Shown here piece by piece: positions 47,801-59,039 of a DNA stretch of 64,000 nt. Source of the stretch: Pleodorina starrii (lineage: Eukaryota; Chlorophyta; Chlorophyceae; Chlamydomonadales; Volvocaceae); NCBI GenBank assembly GCA_030267565.1, contig BRXU01000010.1, positions 3,220,501-3,284,500 on the forward strand, in the 5' to 3' direction. The notes beneath the pieces are model-generated. The model was given only the letters and a program-made list of their open reading frames with translations, was not told the origin of the DNA and ran no database searches. The position numbers and the translations under genes are program-made. How positions within the stretch are numbered: position 1 is the first letter of the stretch; the number at the start of each line of letters is the position of its first letter.

Positions 47801-48714
47801 GGCGCGTCCTTCTTCGTGGCCCGGCCCCGTCAGCCCAGTCTGTTGGAGAAGCTGTTGAAGGTGGAACTGTGGCAGGAGAGGAGCTGGCTGCTGCAGGTGG
47901 GTTGGCCAACCGTGCGTCCCGACCCGTGGGTCGGTTGCATGCCGTCCCGTGGGTCGGTTGCGTCCCGTGGGTCAGAGGCTGCCGTTCCGTGGGCACGGGG
48001 CGGCTGCGACGTTTTTGTTCCACATCCGCTCTCAGTACGGTATATATGTCCGTATGCAATCGTTACGATGGTGGGGGTGGAGTTGGGGGGCAGCGGAGGG
48101 AGGCGGGCACCCCCCTTCTCTTTCTTCTCTCTGTCCTTTGGGCACAGAGGGCAAAGAGGCCCCACAAGCCCCTGCTCCGGCTCCGACTTGAGCTCCCCGT
48201 GTCCCTCTTGCCCTTGGCGTTGCCTGTTCAGGCCATTCGCTTCATCGTCCGAAACGACTTCTTGCAACCCCAGCCGGCCGCCGCCGCCGCCGCCACAACC
48301 GCTGCTGCCCCCGCTGGCGCCGAGCAAGCACCGGACGGCGTGGCAGCCGCCGCCACACCCGGCGGTGTGTCGCAGCCGCAGTCGCAGTCGCAGCGGCAGT
48401 TGTGGTTTCCGGCCGGTATGCCCGAAGCCCCCATGGATGCAAAGGAGGCGCTGCGGCTGCAGTTGGCGGCGGCTGCGGCGGAGGCCGCGGCGGCGGAGGC
48501 GGAGGTGGAGGGAACGGCGGTCGGCGGCAGAGGGGAGGAGGAGGACGGTGGAGGGGAGTTTGCGGAAGCGGGAGCGGACGGGGCGGAGGGGGCAGACGAT
48601 GGGGAGGAAGTGGGCGAGGAGGAGGAGGAGGGGGAGGGCGAAGAGGAGGAGGAGGAGGAGGCGGAGGTTGGAGGCGAGGGGACGGAGGGGGCGCAGGCCA
48701 TGGTGACCGGATGA
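44839..48714 (+). CDS. NUFIP-like RNA-binding protein, Gln/Pro- and RGG-rich (5' end unresolved)
   Basis: Exons: 44839-46232 (acceptor CCCCCAG), 46558-46743, then from 47137 or 47224 to 47896, and 48232-48714 (TGA). The conserved segment spans a splice: RQDVARWIAERKRFYPTAANL, the signature of NUFIP1, an adaptor for box C/D snoRNP assembly. A C-terminal pair of helices (LLEKLLKVELWQERSWLLQ joined to AIRFIVRNDFLQ) matches the family's end. The first 400 residues are Gln/Pro/His tracts with PPY and GYG repeats, then RGRGRGG; the third exon is another long RGG/GRG tract, and the tail is acidic Glu/Gly. This composition suggests RNA binding and possible condensate formation. Likely nuclear (GRKRSADE resembles a basic targeting signal). 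No start ATG is in frame in the first exon, so an upstream exon is expected. Either third-exon acceptor keeps frame. Confidence 0.8.
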
Positions 48715-51562
48715 GAGGGTGTTGGGGTGCGTTGCGCGGTAGGCACAGCGGGTAGGTGGGTTCGCTTTGGGGGGCCAGGTCCCAACGATCTTGTCGGTTG
48801 GTTGGTTGGTTGGATTGTGTGGGTCCCGTGGGTGGTACTACCGTAAACAATAGGATACGCAATGGGTTGATTGGGCGCGGGTGCTGTTGCGGTGTTTGTC
48901 AAACTGGCCTCCTCTCGTGCGGCCGTATGGGGAGGAGATGGACACCAAAAGTACGCATTCAGATATTTCAGAACCTTATTAGATGATATGGAATTTTGGA
49001 CGGACAGGGTTGTGGAGGGATGACAGCACGTGGGTGTGTGGGCGGTGGATTAGGGTTTTGGAAGCACGGGGCTGTGTTTTATTTTTTGCACGGCACCGGC
49101 ACGACACGACACCGGCATCCCCGCCATTTGGGGCGCCGGGCTCCTCCCTTCCGAGCTCCCGTTCCCTCGGACGAGGGGTAAAAGAACGTGTCCGCCGTTT
49201 TGGGATTGCGGGTCTCTCATGCGGCGGGGGTCATCTCATGCGGCGGCGGACGGCACCGCTGTGTGTCGCGCAGTCGGAGCTGACTTGCTCGGCCTCGTGT
49301 TATCGGGGTTGCTGTTGTTGTTGCTGTGGCCCCCATGGCCCCCGGGAAGGGTACACAGCCCGGCTTGTGTCAACTGGGTTGGCCACGTTGCTCCGAGGGA
49401 GCTGGGTCAAGAGGGCGCCAGGAGGAGGCAGCCGCTCTCCCGCCCCTCCCCCCCCCCTCTCTCTCTCTCTCTCCCCGCTGGTTCGGCTCCGGCATTCGAC
49501 ATCCGACAGAGCCGGTCCGACTTGTGCAGCGAGTCCCGAGATGGACCGTAATGTGGAGGGAGACGGGAGGACAGAACTGGCTGGACACATACACACATGC
49601 ACGTCAGCCAGGTCGGGAGCCCACCGTAACAACGATAACGACAGCGCAACGGGGCGGCGACCGGTTGTGGTGGAACGCGCTGTGGGGCAGCAGGGCACCA
49701 AGGCAGATGGGCTGGCACATTGGTTTGCTTCACATACATATACCGGTACGCTATTTAGGAAAGCCGCTGTAAAATGATATACCGTAAAATCAGACACAGC
49801 GGGGAGGAAGCCGCTGAAGCCCTTCCCGCCACCCATTCCTTAAGAGCACCTCAATATGGTCACATCATTACCTTAAGCCCACCGTAATCGTGCCAAGCCG
49901 ACCGCCGTGTGCTGTTCTTAGGAGCATCAAACCTTCCCCTACGCACCCACCCGCCACCCCCATCCCGAGGGATTACATCCCCATCCCGAGGGAGGTTTCA
50001 ACCCCATTGGCAAAAAAGGCAACCGAAATACCGTAAAGCGACATTCGATGCGCCACAAATAGAAAGAAGCACATACCGGTATGCGCCGCGTTGCGGTTGC
50101 GGCCTCTTTCCTTGATCACAAATCCCTCGCCGGCACACACACACACATACACACACGCACAGCCCACGTGCTCGGCGCAGACGCAGAAACAGGGAGCAAT
50201 TCAGTCTTCGCGCCGCAAATGAGTTCCCGTTACAACCCACAACCCTAAAACCCAACAGACATACACACACATCTATCTTGGTGTATATTCCTTGGTGGCG
50301 CATATTCGTATACGTTTAGACACCGCCGCCCCAATAGGAAAACACATACATCGCTGATCGCGCCCCTGCATGGACCCCCGAGAAAGAAAACCCGAAGGGC
50401 GCTGCCAACTTCCCTTCACTCGAGCATCACGCGAAGGTGGTGGGGCAACGGCAGCTGGGCAAGGGCGGCCTGCCACCGGGGTAAAGTCGCCCAACGCCGC
50501 CTTCGCTGCACCGGCGCCTCCTCCTCCGGCGGATCCTCTCCTTGCCTCTCCCCCCGGCCGAGCAGCCGAGCAGCCCCCTCGACCGCCGGTGGTACATCAT
50601 ACCCACATCCACATCCACAAACAGGCACACATTAAAAGCACAGTTGTCAGAATCACGCGACAAGACACACACACACACACGCAGCATCACGGGACCAAAG
50701 AGACTCCGGCAATCCGTCCGTCAACAAACAAAGCAAAATTGCCCATACCTCCCCACAGACCACCTCACCTCGCCACCCCGCAGCAGCAGCAGCAGCAGCA
50801 GCACACATCATATCACTTCACATCAGACACACCACATCGCAGTGAAGAGCGAGCCACACAGAACACATCGAGATTGAAGGGTCGGTCACCAAGACTTAGA
50901 CGAGTTTCCAAACGGACGCGGATCAGATCACACACACACCCGGTCAGATCACAACAACGGCACACACACGCAGGCGCAGCGCGCCCCCACCCCACCCTCC
51001 CCTTCCGCGAGCAAAACACACCGTTATGCGCCTCCTGATCACTTCTGAACACGTAACACACTGACGCGGGAACGCACGAGATACGATACAGCTAGACAGC
51101 TTAAGAGTAACACAATCTTGATCACCGCACGTACGACACAAGGAGGGGGCGAGTGGTTGTGGTAGTGGAGGTGGTTGTACATGATTCGTCCAAATGATCA
51201 CCAAGAAACCCCTCTTGCAATACATTGGGTGATGGTGGCGGCGACCGACCCCGCAAGCAACCCGGCAGCCCCCGCACACCACCACCGCTTCAAGATCACC
51301 ACAACCCCTCCCGCAGCGCGAGACGGGCGTCATCATTCACGACACGGGCAGGTGGTCATCCAGACACCACACGACACGGCCGCCTCCGCCGCAGCGAAGA
51401 CAACGCGCGACACAACGCACTGCCCCACACGGGCCGCAGTCCAGTCCGGTCCGGTCCGGTCCGGCGGGCGGCACTGGAGGGCAGCAGCCCCCAGCGGCGA
51501 CCCAGCGCCCTGTCTGTCCAGACGGACGGACAGCAGACGGACAGCGTGGACCGACAGTGCAT
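48715..51562. other. Convergent region downstream of NUFIP-like and AMT genes
   Basis: No gene was recognised. It includes the NUFIP-like 3' UTR (GTTGG repeats at 48796-48815), a TGTAA at about 49768, CA-rich tracts and a (CAG)n run near 50780. Composition drops in GC between 49.8 and 51.2 kb. Confidence 0.5.
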
Positions 51563-51573
51563 TTACATTTACA
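51563..51573 (-). terminator. Paired TGTAA polyadenylation signals, AMT gene
   Basis: Two TGTAA pentamers on the minus strand (51563-51567 and 51569-51573), the standard green-algal polyadenylation signal, about 490 bases past the last assigned AMT exon. They suggest the AMT stop lies between 51573 and 52059. Confidence 0.4.
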
Positions 51574-52058
51574 GGCCCAAAGCCTGGACCTTCTCGGGCT
51601 TGCCTGCGCACGAGGAAGAGCGAGCGGGTCGCATCGGCCGAGTGAGAGTGAGACAAGACGGCGGGGATAGGGATAGGGCGGCGTGCAACCGAAGGAGACC
51701 GAGAGGGGGTTGGGGGGAGAAGATTCAGAACGAGATTTGAATGAGGTTTCTTCGGCATTGTCGCTCGCTCGCTCGCTCGGGGGAGAGGGCAAGGTGAGGA
51801 GTGCAGGGGGCAGAGCTGGATCAGAGACATGGCTTTGCCACACAGCACCAGCAGCCGCACTCATGCTGTACAGCAGCCGCCCGGTCAACAGCCAACAACG
51901 TAGCGCCGCCACGCACCCACCCACCCACCCACCCACCCAGCTCTTTTGCTTTGCTTGTAGGTAGACAATGAACCAAACACCAAAAAGAGGTAAGCGAACC
52001 CCGCTCACCCACCCACCCACCCAGACCGGCCGTCCACCCCCACCCCGACCCCACCCAC

Positions 52059-55000
52059 CTAGCCCGTGGTCATAGTTATACGCGCTGCCTCCGTGCTTGG
52101 ACACATCGAGCCCCGCTTGCTCCTCCTCGGCACTGATCCGCAACAACTTGACCGCCTTGAGCGCCGCGAAGAGAATGCTCATGAGGCCAAACACCCAGGC
52201 GAAGATGCAGATGATGCCAATAACCTGAGAGGCGGGGGGGCGGGTCAGCAGGGCGGGGGGTGGGGGGGCGGACGGACGGGCGGGGCATGAGGAGGAAGGA
52301 AAGACACGTGGGAGCCGGTGGGACCTCGGAAGAACACTGTGAGCGTGACGATTCGTCGTCACCGCCGGGTCCCACCACCACACCCGCCCGCCAACTGTCC
52401 TCCACCCCCCCTCTCCCATCCCCCAACACCCACCCACCCCCCCAACAACCACCCAGACGCTCCCCCCTCGCCCCGGTGCCGCCGCCCCCCTGTGCCGCCC
52501 CCCACACACACCTGCGACGCGAGCAGCCGTCCGTCCCCGCCGTACAGCAGGCCGTTGGGGATGTAGTACGTGTTCTGGCAATCCCTGCCGTAAGCGTCGC
52601 ACACGTACTGGCGCTTGGCCAGCAGGCCCACGAAAAAGACGCCCCAGGCGCCGCAAAAGGCGTGCATGGGCGCCGCAGAGAGTGGGTCATCGATGCGCAG
52701 TTTCAGAAACAGCCAGCAGACAAAGTCAAAGACCCAACCGCCCGTCAGTCCGGCGAGGAGGGCGGCCCAGGGCTCCACCACGTTCGCCCCGGCGGTGATG
52801 GTGACGAAGCCAACCAGAGCGCCGTTGCAGCCGGCGACAAGGTCCCAGGCCTGAGGGGAGGAGAGAAGGGTGGGGAAGAGGGGGAGAGGGGAAGGAGGGG
52901 GTCAGGGAGTGATATGCTCCTTTACATGACAATGAGACTGGAAGAGGGGGAGGGGGGAGGAGGGGGGAGCGGGGAAAGGGAGGAAGGGGAAATGGGGAGG
53001 CGAGAGGGGGGTGGGGCACGGACAAGGACAAGGACAAGGAGGGAGAGAGGGGGAGAGAGGGGGCGAGATCGACCGATGAACCGAAGAACGATGGGGAAGG
53101 GGGAGGGGGGCACATGCACAAGGTGCTGGTGCTGGGTTCGATGTGACATGACTCGACACACGGCTAAGGACGGAGACCGACAAAGATGAGGAAACAGGGA
53201 CGGGAGAGGCGTCACCGTGGCACGGACCCATGGGGGGTCACGGGCCCATGTTCCGCGAGGTAACAGACCCACCAGGTCACCCCGACCCACGGGTCACCGA
53301 CCCACCAGGTCACCCTGACCCACGGGTCACGCACCTTGTGGCGGAAGAAGGCGGTGAGGAGGCACGACAGGCAGCCAGAGGCTCCAGACAGAGTGGTGGT
53401 GACCGCGGCCCGACCGACCACCGAGGCACTGACCGCCGTGTTGATCAACAGCTGGGAGCCGGGGTTGAAGCCGTACCTGCCGTACGGGCCGCGTACGACG
53501 GGGTGGTGGTCTGAGCTGACGTGCTGGCCCGCACACACTAGAGAGAGAGGAAGCACACAGAGACAGATGCCGATGCTGTTCTGGCCCCTCCCCCTCCCCC
53601 TCCCCCTCTCTTTCACACCACACACGCACACACAGCGAAAGGGGACTGCCCAATGGCGGATGTGCGCACAGCCCCAGTGGCTGGCGAGGTTACCCCGGTC
53701 AGCGCCGGCTCCTCACTCGGCTGGCATGTCGTCAGGAGGCGAACACGTCGGCCCCTTCGGGCCAACCCGCCACCAGCCGCCACCAGCCACCACTGGTCGA
53801 GGACCGGGACCGGAAGCAGATCACCAGTCGGCCCGCCCCCTGTACTGTACTGTTACCCGTGACCCACCGACCCACCATCCAAACCACAGCAGCACCGTCC
53901 CCAGCACCACCAGCGTCGCCGAGTGGCCGGGCATCTCCACCGGGTTACCGTTGCTGTCGAAGCGGCCCATGCGGGGCCCCACCATGATGCAGCCCGCAAG
54001 GCCCGCCAGGCCGCCCGTCATGTGTACGACACCGCTGCCCGCAAAGTCAATCATGCCGGAGCGGAAGAGGTGCGAGTAGGCGGCGTTGCGAGCAAAGCCC
54101 AGCCAGCCCTCGTACGACCAGACCCAGTGTACGACAACGGGGTAGACAAAGGCCGAGATGAAGAACGAGTAGACTGCGAGGGCGAGGAGGGGCGAGGGGG
54201 CGAGGGGGTGCACCAGAGGGCGAAGGGCGGATGGACGATGGGGGAGGAGGCGAACCGCAGGAGCAGCGGGGGGGAGGGCGGGATGAGAGGGGCAAGGACG
54301 AACCGAGCGGGCGAGTAGAGCAAGGAGGGAGCGCGGGGAGGGGAGGAGATACGAACAGACCCACAGACCTCAGGCACACCCACAGATCATCCCAGGCCTA
54401 AGCAGAAGACTCAAGGGATGGACGGGGATGGACGGGAGGGCAGACGCGACTGGCTCAACGGCAGACAGAGCGGGCGGAGGCGGAGCCCAGTCCGGCTTCC
54501 CAACACAAATTGACTCGGACGACTCACTCAGATAGGCGTTGAAGTTGAGCCGCTCGGCCACGGCGCCGGCGGGGATGGTGGTGGCGGTGGCGGCGAAGGC
54601 CCACTGGAAGAACCAGTTCTGCCAGCCGGCGCCAGCCACCGGGGTGAAGGCCTGGTTCTTGGGGGCCCAGCGGGCCATCCCAAACAGCGCGTCACCAATC
54701 TGTTTTGGGGGGTAAAAAGACAGTACCGCAACGGAGGAGGAGGAGGAGACGGCGGGGGTCAAGGGGGTCAAGAAGGTGAAGAAGAAGGAGAAGAAGAGGA
54801 TAGAACCGCAGCGGAGGGATATGGAAGCGTTGGAGTTGGGTTGAAGTGTGACTGCGAGAGCCGCAGCAGTGCATTACGGACATGGGATAGCTGCGGGCGC
54901 GGCGTGGCGTGGTGTGGCAGGGGCGCGGCGTGTGATGAAGGGGCAAGAGGGCGGCGAGTTGGCGTTCCGGCTTGAGATTGAGCCGGAGGTTGTGGCGAGA

Positions 55001-55909
55001 AACGGGTCGGGAGAAGCACGGGGGAGGGGGTTGGTCCGGGCTGTGAGGGGAGCTGGACTAGGGCTTCACCGCTGTGACGGACAATAGTGCCTAAGCAAGA
55101 CCGAGCTGCATAGATACTATGTGTCAGTTCGAGGCGATGCGCAATCTGATACACATTCCGAGCACACACAAGATATGTTGACAGGAGCGTGTGCCAGTTG
55201 GAATGGCAGTTGCACGAGGCGCGTTTCAGGGGAGTTGAAGGGACGGCAATTGCCGAGCGCAGGGATACCAGGGCTGACTGTCCTAGAGGACGGCACTTAC
55301 GAAGCCATTCGGGTTGTCACCAATGCCGTAAGCGAAGCCGTATCTGCAAGAGTGGACCAGCAATTGGAAAGGGCATTATAGGAGCAGCCGAAAGCACCAA
55401 TCAAACTGCGCCGCGCGACCCCTGCCAAAACACAATGCAGACAGCAATTGTGAAAGATTAACTCACCCGAGAATGTAGAAAGCAATTGCCGATACGGCTG
55501 CGTCCATCACGGTCTGCAAAAGAATATTCACTGCACGGGGGAACGACGACCAAACTGTCACGTGCGCTGCCCGAAGCAACAATGTGAACCACGAGACTCA
55601 CTTGTATTCTTTGAACGGATGGCTCCAGCGCAAAGCTGCAAAGGCAAATAAACAGGTCAGCAGCAGCACGCCGCAATCCCTTGCCTCGAGTCGCGGCGCC
55701 GCACTCACCATCGCGAAGCCGGCGTGCATGACGAACACAAGAGCGCCACATGATGTCAGATACAGCGTGTTCAGGCCGACCACGGTGTCAGACAAGTCCG
55801 ACGATGAGGCGAACTGCTGGCAGAGGAGCTCTGCTTTCTGAGACGCTGTTTCATCCGGAAGACCATCAAAGATTCCCTTAATATTTTCAATACATAGCTC
55901 GAGCGCCAT
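52059..55909 (-). CDS. AMT-family ammonium transporter, 486+ aa (last short exon unresolved)
   Basis: Minus-strand exons: 55909-55709, 55635-55602, 55530-55467, 55343-55301, 54699-54528, 54173-53876, 53476-53335, 52850-52512, 52224-52059. It is an integral plasma-membrane (or internal membrane) protein moving ammonium/ammonia. AMT motifs in order: LNTLYLTSCGALVFVMHAGFAM, LCAGAIRSKNTMNILLQ, DAAVSAIAFYILGYGFAYG, WFFQWAFAATATTIPAGAVAER, DFAGSGVVHMTGGLAGL, LLWFGWYGFNPGSQL, and DDPLSAAPMHAFCGAWG. The pore pair is present: the His of GVVHMTGG and the His of PMHAFCGAWG. Then VIGIICIFAWVF and a cytoplasmic tail (AGLDVSKHGGSAYNYDHG) carrying the usual regulatory segment. The final exon ends in phase 1, so a few residues and the stop remain to be found. 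ATG 55909 precedes an extracellular N terminus of normal length. Confidence 0.95.
52903..52920 (+). repeat. Dispersed 18-mer, copy in AMT intron
   Basis: CAGGGAGTGATATGCTCC, just after (in genome order) AMT exon 52512-52850. Followed by TTTACATGACAATGAGAC, similar to the flank at 60244. Confidence 0.85.
53284..53328. repeat. Two GACCCACGGGTC palindromes in AMT intron 7
   Basis: Copies at 53284-53295 and 53317-53328, separated by GACCCACCAGGTCACC. They are members of the window-wide GACCCRYGGGTC family. Confidence 0.85.
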
Positions 55910-58900
55910 TGTCCTCCCGCGTCGGCGCCGGCAACTGGAGGGTGCTCAATCAAACGGGGGCAAGACTTTCAGAGGGCTGTAACCTGTAAGCTAAGCAGTG
56001 TATCAATACGAGGTCGTCGTTATGTCTGTCTGATCTGGTTAGAATTGCAATGTCATCGAACGTTGCTTTGTTTGCCACGAAAAATGGGGTCGTCGTACTC
56101 TTCTAGGGTTCTCGTCGATCTCCGCTGTACTTGCTCGCAAGGTTGACTGCTTAGAGATAGATGATATCGATGTTACGGCTCACGGCGATGCAATTGTATC
56201 GGCCGCTGCCAAGGCCTCTATTTGCTTACGAATCAGCTATTTGACCGTGCACGCATCGCATTGCCCCGTGCATAGCACGTAACGAACCAGGGTAGTGGTG
56301 CTGGACATGTTATTTGTAATAAATTGATGTGGACAGTGGTTTTCGCGGTGTGGTTTGCATCGTGTATATGCACCATATGTGCGCTTTCGGTGGGTCGGTA
56401 GCTTCGGTGTTTGGCAACAGGTCTGCCCACGAACTAAGGGCCCTTTAACAATCTGAATGCATTGGCTAAACGAAATGGTATCTTCACAGTTATGAACATT
56501 TGCATCGATGCGTAGTCGTAAACTAGGGCTCTTAGAGCATGACCCCTCAAATTATGTCACATGACTCATGTGCTTGCAGGCACAGGTTCAAAAATTCAAC
56601 CGCTCGGATGCTGACAGTTCCATGCATCACTTTGCTGTTTTTCGTAGGCTTCGAGCGGCATTGCTTCGGCCGAACCGTGTAAATTGTCCCACCGCCAGAA
56701 CGGTACAGAGCGTCCGACAGACAGACACGGAACCTCCTCTCACCGCTACCTCTCACACATACATACACGGACGGCCTACGACAAGACCTGCGGAGGTTAA
56801 GTCGACCCGTTAATCAACGGGAATCCGTTTATCACAATTCTGGGGCGCTCGCGACCATGGCATGCGCCAACCACCCGCGGCCTCAGGACCGGCCCGACAA
56901 CCGCGCAACCGCACACGCACGCTGTGGCCGTGTGCGCACGCCCACAGCAGCCGCAAACGGAAAGTTAGCGTCATGATATTCCAGCTCCAATCCATTAATT
57001 AGGGTGTCTAGGGCACACAGGGCTCATTCAGTTGCAGCCCTTCGAGTTGCTGTCAGGTCTGTCGGTGCACCTGCTGTGGAAGGCCGGGGCCCGTTGCCAA
57101 GTGTGGAGCCTCCAGGCACATTTCCCCTCGTGGTCGTGGTCGAGGGTTTCGGAGCCTTCTCTCCAGGTTCGCTCGTTCCTGTCTGAATCACTTGTGCAGT
57201 CTGGTCTGTATGAGCTTCCCCCGCTGCCACGCTCGCCTCCGGTGCAGTGCACGGCCAGCTGCTGGCTCCTTGGCTCTGCTCTTCCCCCACTGGCTCCTTG
57301 GCTCTGCTCTGCCCCCACTGGCTCCTTGGCTCTTCCGTTGGCTCGTTGGCTATGCTCTTACCGGGCCTGGCTCAGGAGCCCCCACTACCGCAACAACCGC
57401 AAAAACACGCACATGCCACATCCCCACCCACTGAAAACCTGAGATTGAGGCCCCCCCTACATGCGTCCACCGCATTTGCCGAGGGTTATCGCTGATGGTG
57501 CTGGTGACGGTGGACCGCGGGCGGCCGTTCGTCGGTTGCGTTGCGTTGCGTTGTGTTGTGTTGGGGGGCCGCAGGCGTCCACCGCACAGCACCCGAAGCC
57601 CCAAAGACCAGACGCACACAAACAGACACACACACAAACCAAACCACCCCCAGCTCCGCAGCCCACACCACGGGAAAGCTGGGCCGTCGCCCGTCGGTCG
57701 CTGGCGTAATAAGCTTTCCGAAGAGCGTCCGAAGCGCACGAACGAGCCGTTTCGTAGTGAAGCCCAAAAGAAGCACCGTATTGGTGGTTGCCTCAATATA
57801 CGTTCACCACAACACCTTACCGGCCCTTCAGGCGGTTCACGTCGCTGGCGCGCCATCGCTGTCCCCTCCCCCGAATCCCTCTTGGTCCCCCCCCCCCCGC
57901 TCTCTCAGCTCCCCGAAGCCCTCATGCCTCCCTCCCGCCCCCCACAGGTAGCCGACCAGGGCGCGGAACTTGGGGGTGCTCAAGGGAACCGCAGAGACCT
58001 CCAGCATACCGCCCGACGGTATTGCAAAGAATACGGTACTGCAATGGGAGCTACATTGGCAATCGGCGCTGCACTGAGGCTCGGGCCCCGCGTGCGTTAC
58101 GGCGGATCAGCGTGGGGATCCAGCTGACCCCGCCCACCGCTGGCTCTAAAACCCTTCCGAGAGTCTATAAGTACGGTCCTTGCAACAGTGGGCCCCGAAA
58201 CCAAAACCAACGGCAGAGCTCCTGCACGAGCACCGTGGCTACCGCCAGCCTGGCCAGCCAGGCCCACCGGCCCCTCGGCATGGTACCGAGTTCAAGGTCT
58301 GGCCCCCTCTCATCCAACATGCTAGTTCAATAAAGTGGGGTGGGGGCTGGGGGGCTCAAGACCCGGAGGTAGGTCCAGCGTGCCAGCTGGGGGCCGGGGG
58401 ACGTGTCCCCTGCACCCGACGGAGGTGCAGCCAGCCGGCTGGCTGGCTGGCTGTGTGCGAATGTGTGTGCGTGTTTGTGTATGTGCATGCGTGTGTTTGC
58501 GAATGTGTGTGTGACTGGGTTTGTGTGTGTGTGTGTATGCATTTGCAAGATCGGGGGACGATCCCGACATCCCTGGGTCGAAGCGATGGCGGGCGGCGCG
58601 GCGTAGCCCCGCGTCCTCTTCTGGCTGCAGAATCGGTTCTTCCTCACGCCCGGGTCGTTCCGCGGACACTCGCGCGGACCGCGAGCCGCGCGAATGGGAT
58701 GCAGACCACTGGGACGCCAGCCGCGTCGGGGCTTGTGTTCGCGGCCGCGGCGTCGGAGGTTGAGGGTTGGAACGTAGTGGTGGTAGCGAGGGGACGGAGG
58801 GAGAAAGTCATAACTAGACGGCGGGAATGCTCCTAAAATGCTCCCAAGAAAAATCCAGGCGCAGCTGCTATGAGAGGGTTGAATTTTCCTTCAATGTTGA

Positions 58901-59039
58901 CGTCTAGGTTGTTTCGGCATGCATCGTGTCTTGGACGCACGCACGACAGCTACAGGTACGGTACGTACCCGAAACAGAAGTGCCATGCGTTGACAAGCCT
59001 GCAGTAGTCTGCCTCAATTACATGCCAAGGAATTGAAAA
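55910..59039. other. Divergent intergenic region, AMT and BAP31-like genes
   Basis: 3.1 kb with no recognisable gene. It holds an approximately 30-bp minisatellite (CCACTGGCTCCTTGGCTCTG units) at 57262-57350, a TGCGTTG run at 57538-57560, and a GT-rich tract at 58455-58545. Both promoters should be here. Confidence 0.55.

Noticed and set aside
51337..52656. 439-residue minus frame running through AMT exons 8-9 and beyond
   Set aside because: It reads through two introns with good GT-AG sites and continues into sequence without AMT character.
57024..57442. Gene encoded by the 57.0-57.4 kb frames
   Set aside because: Composed mainly of a 30-bp minisatellite open in several frames, with no domain and no supporting splice pattern.
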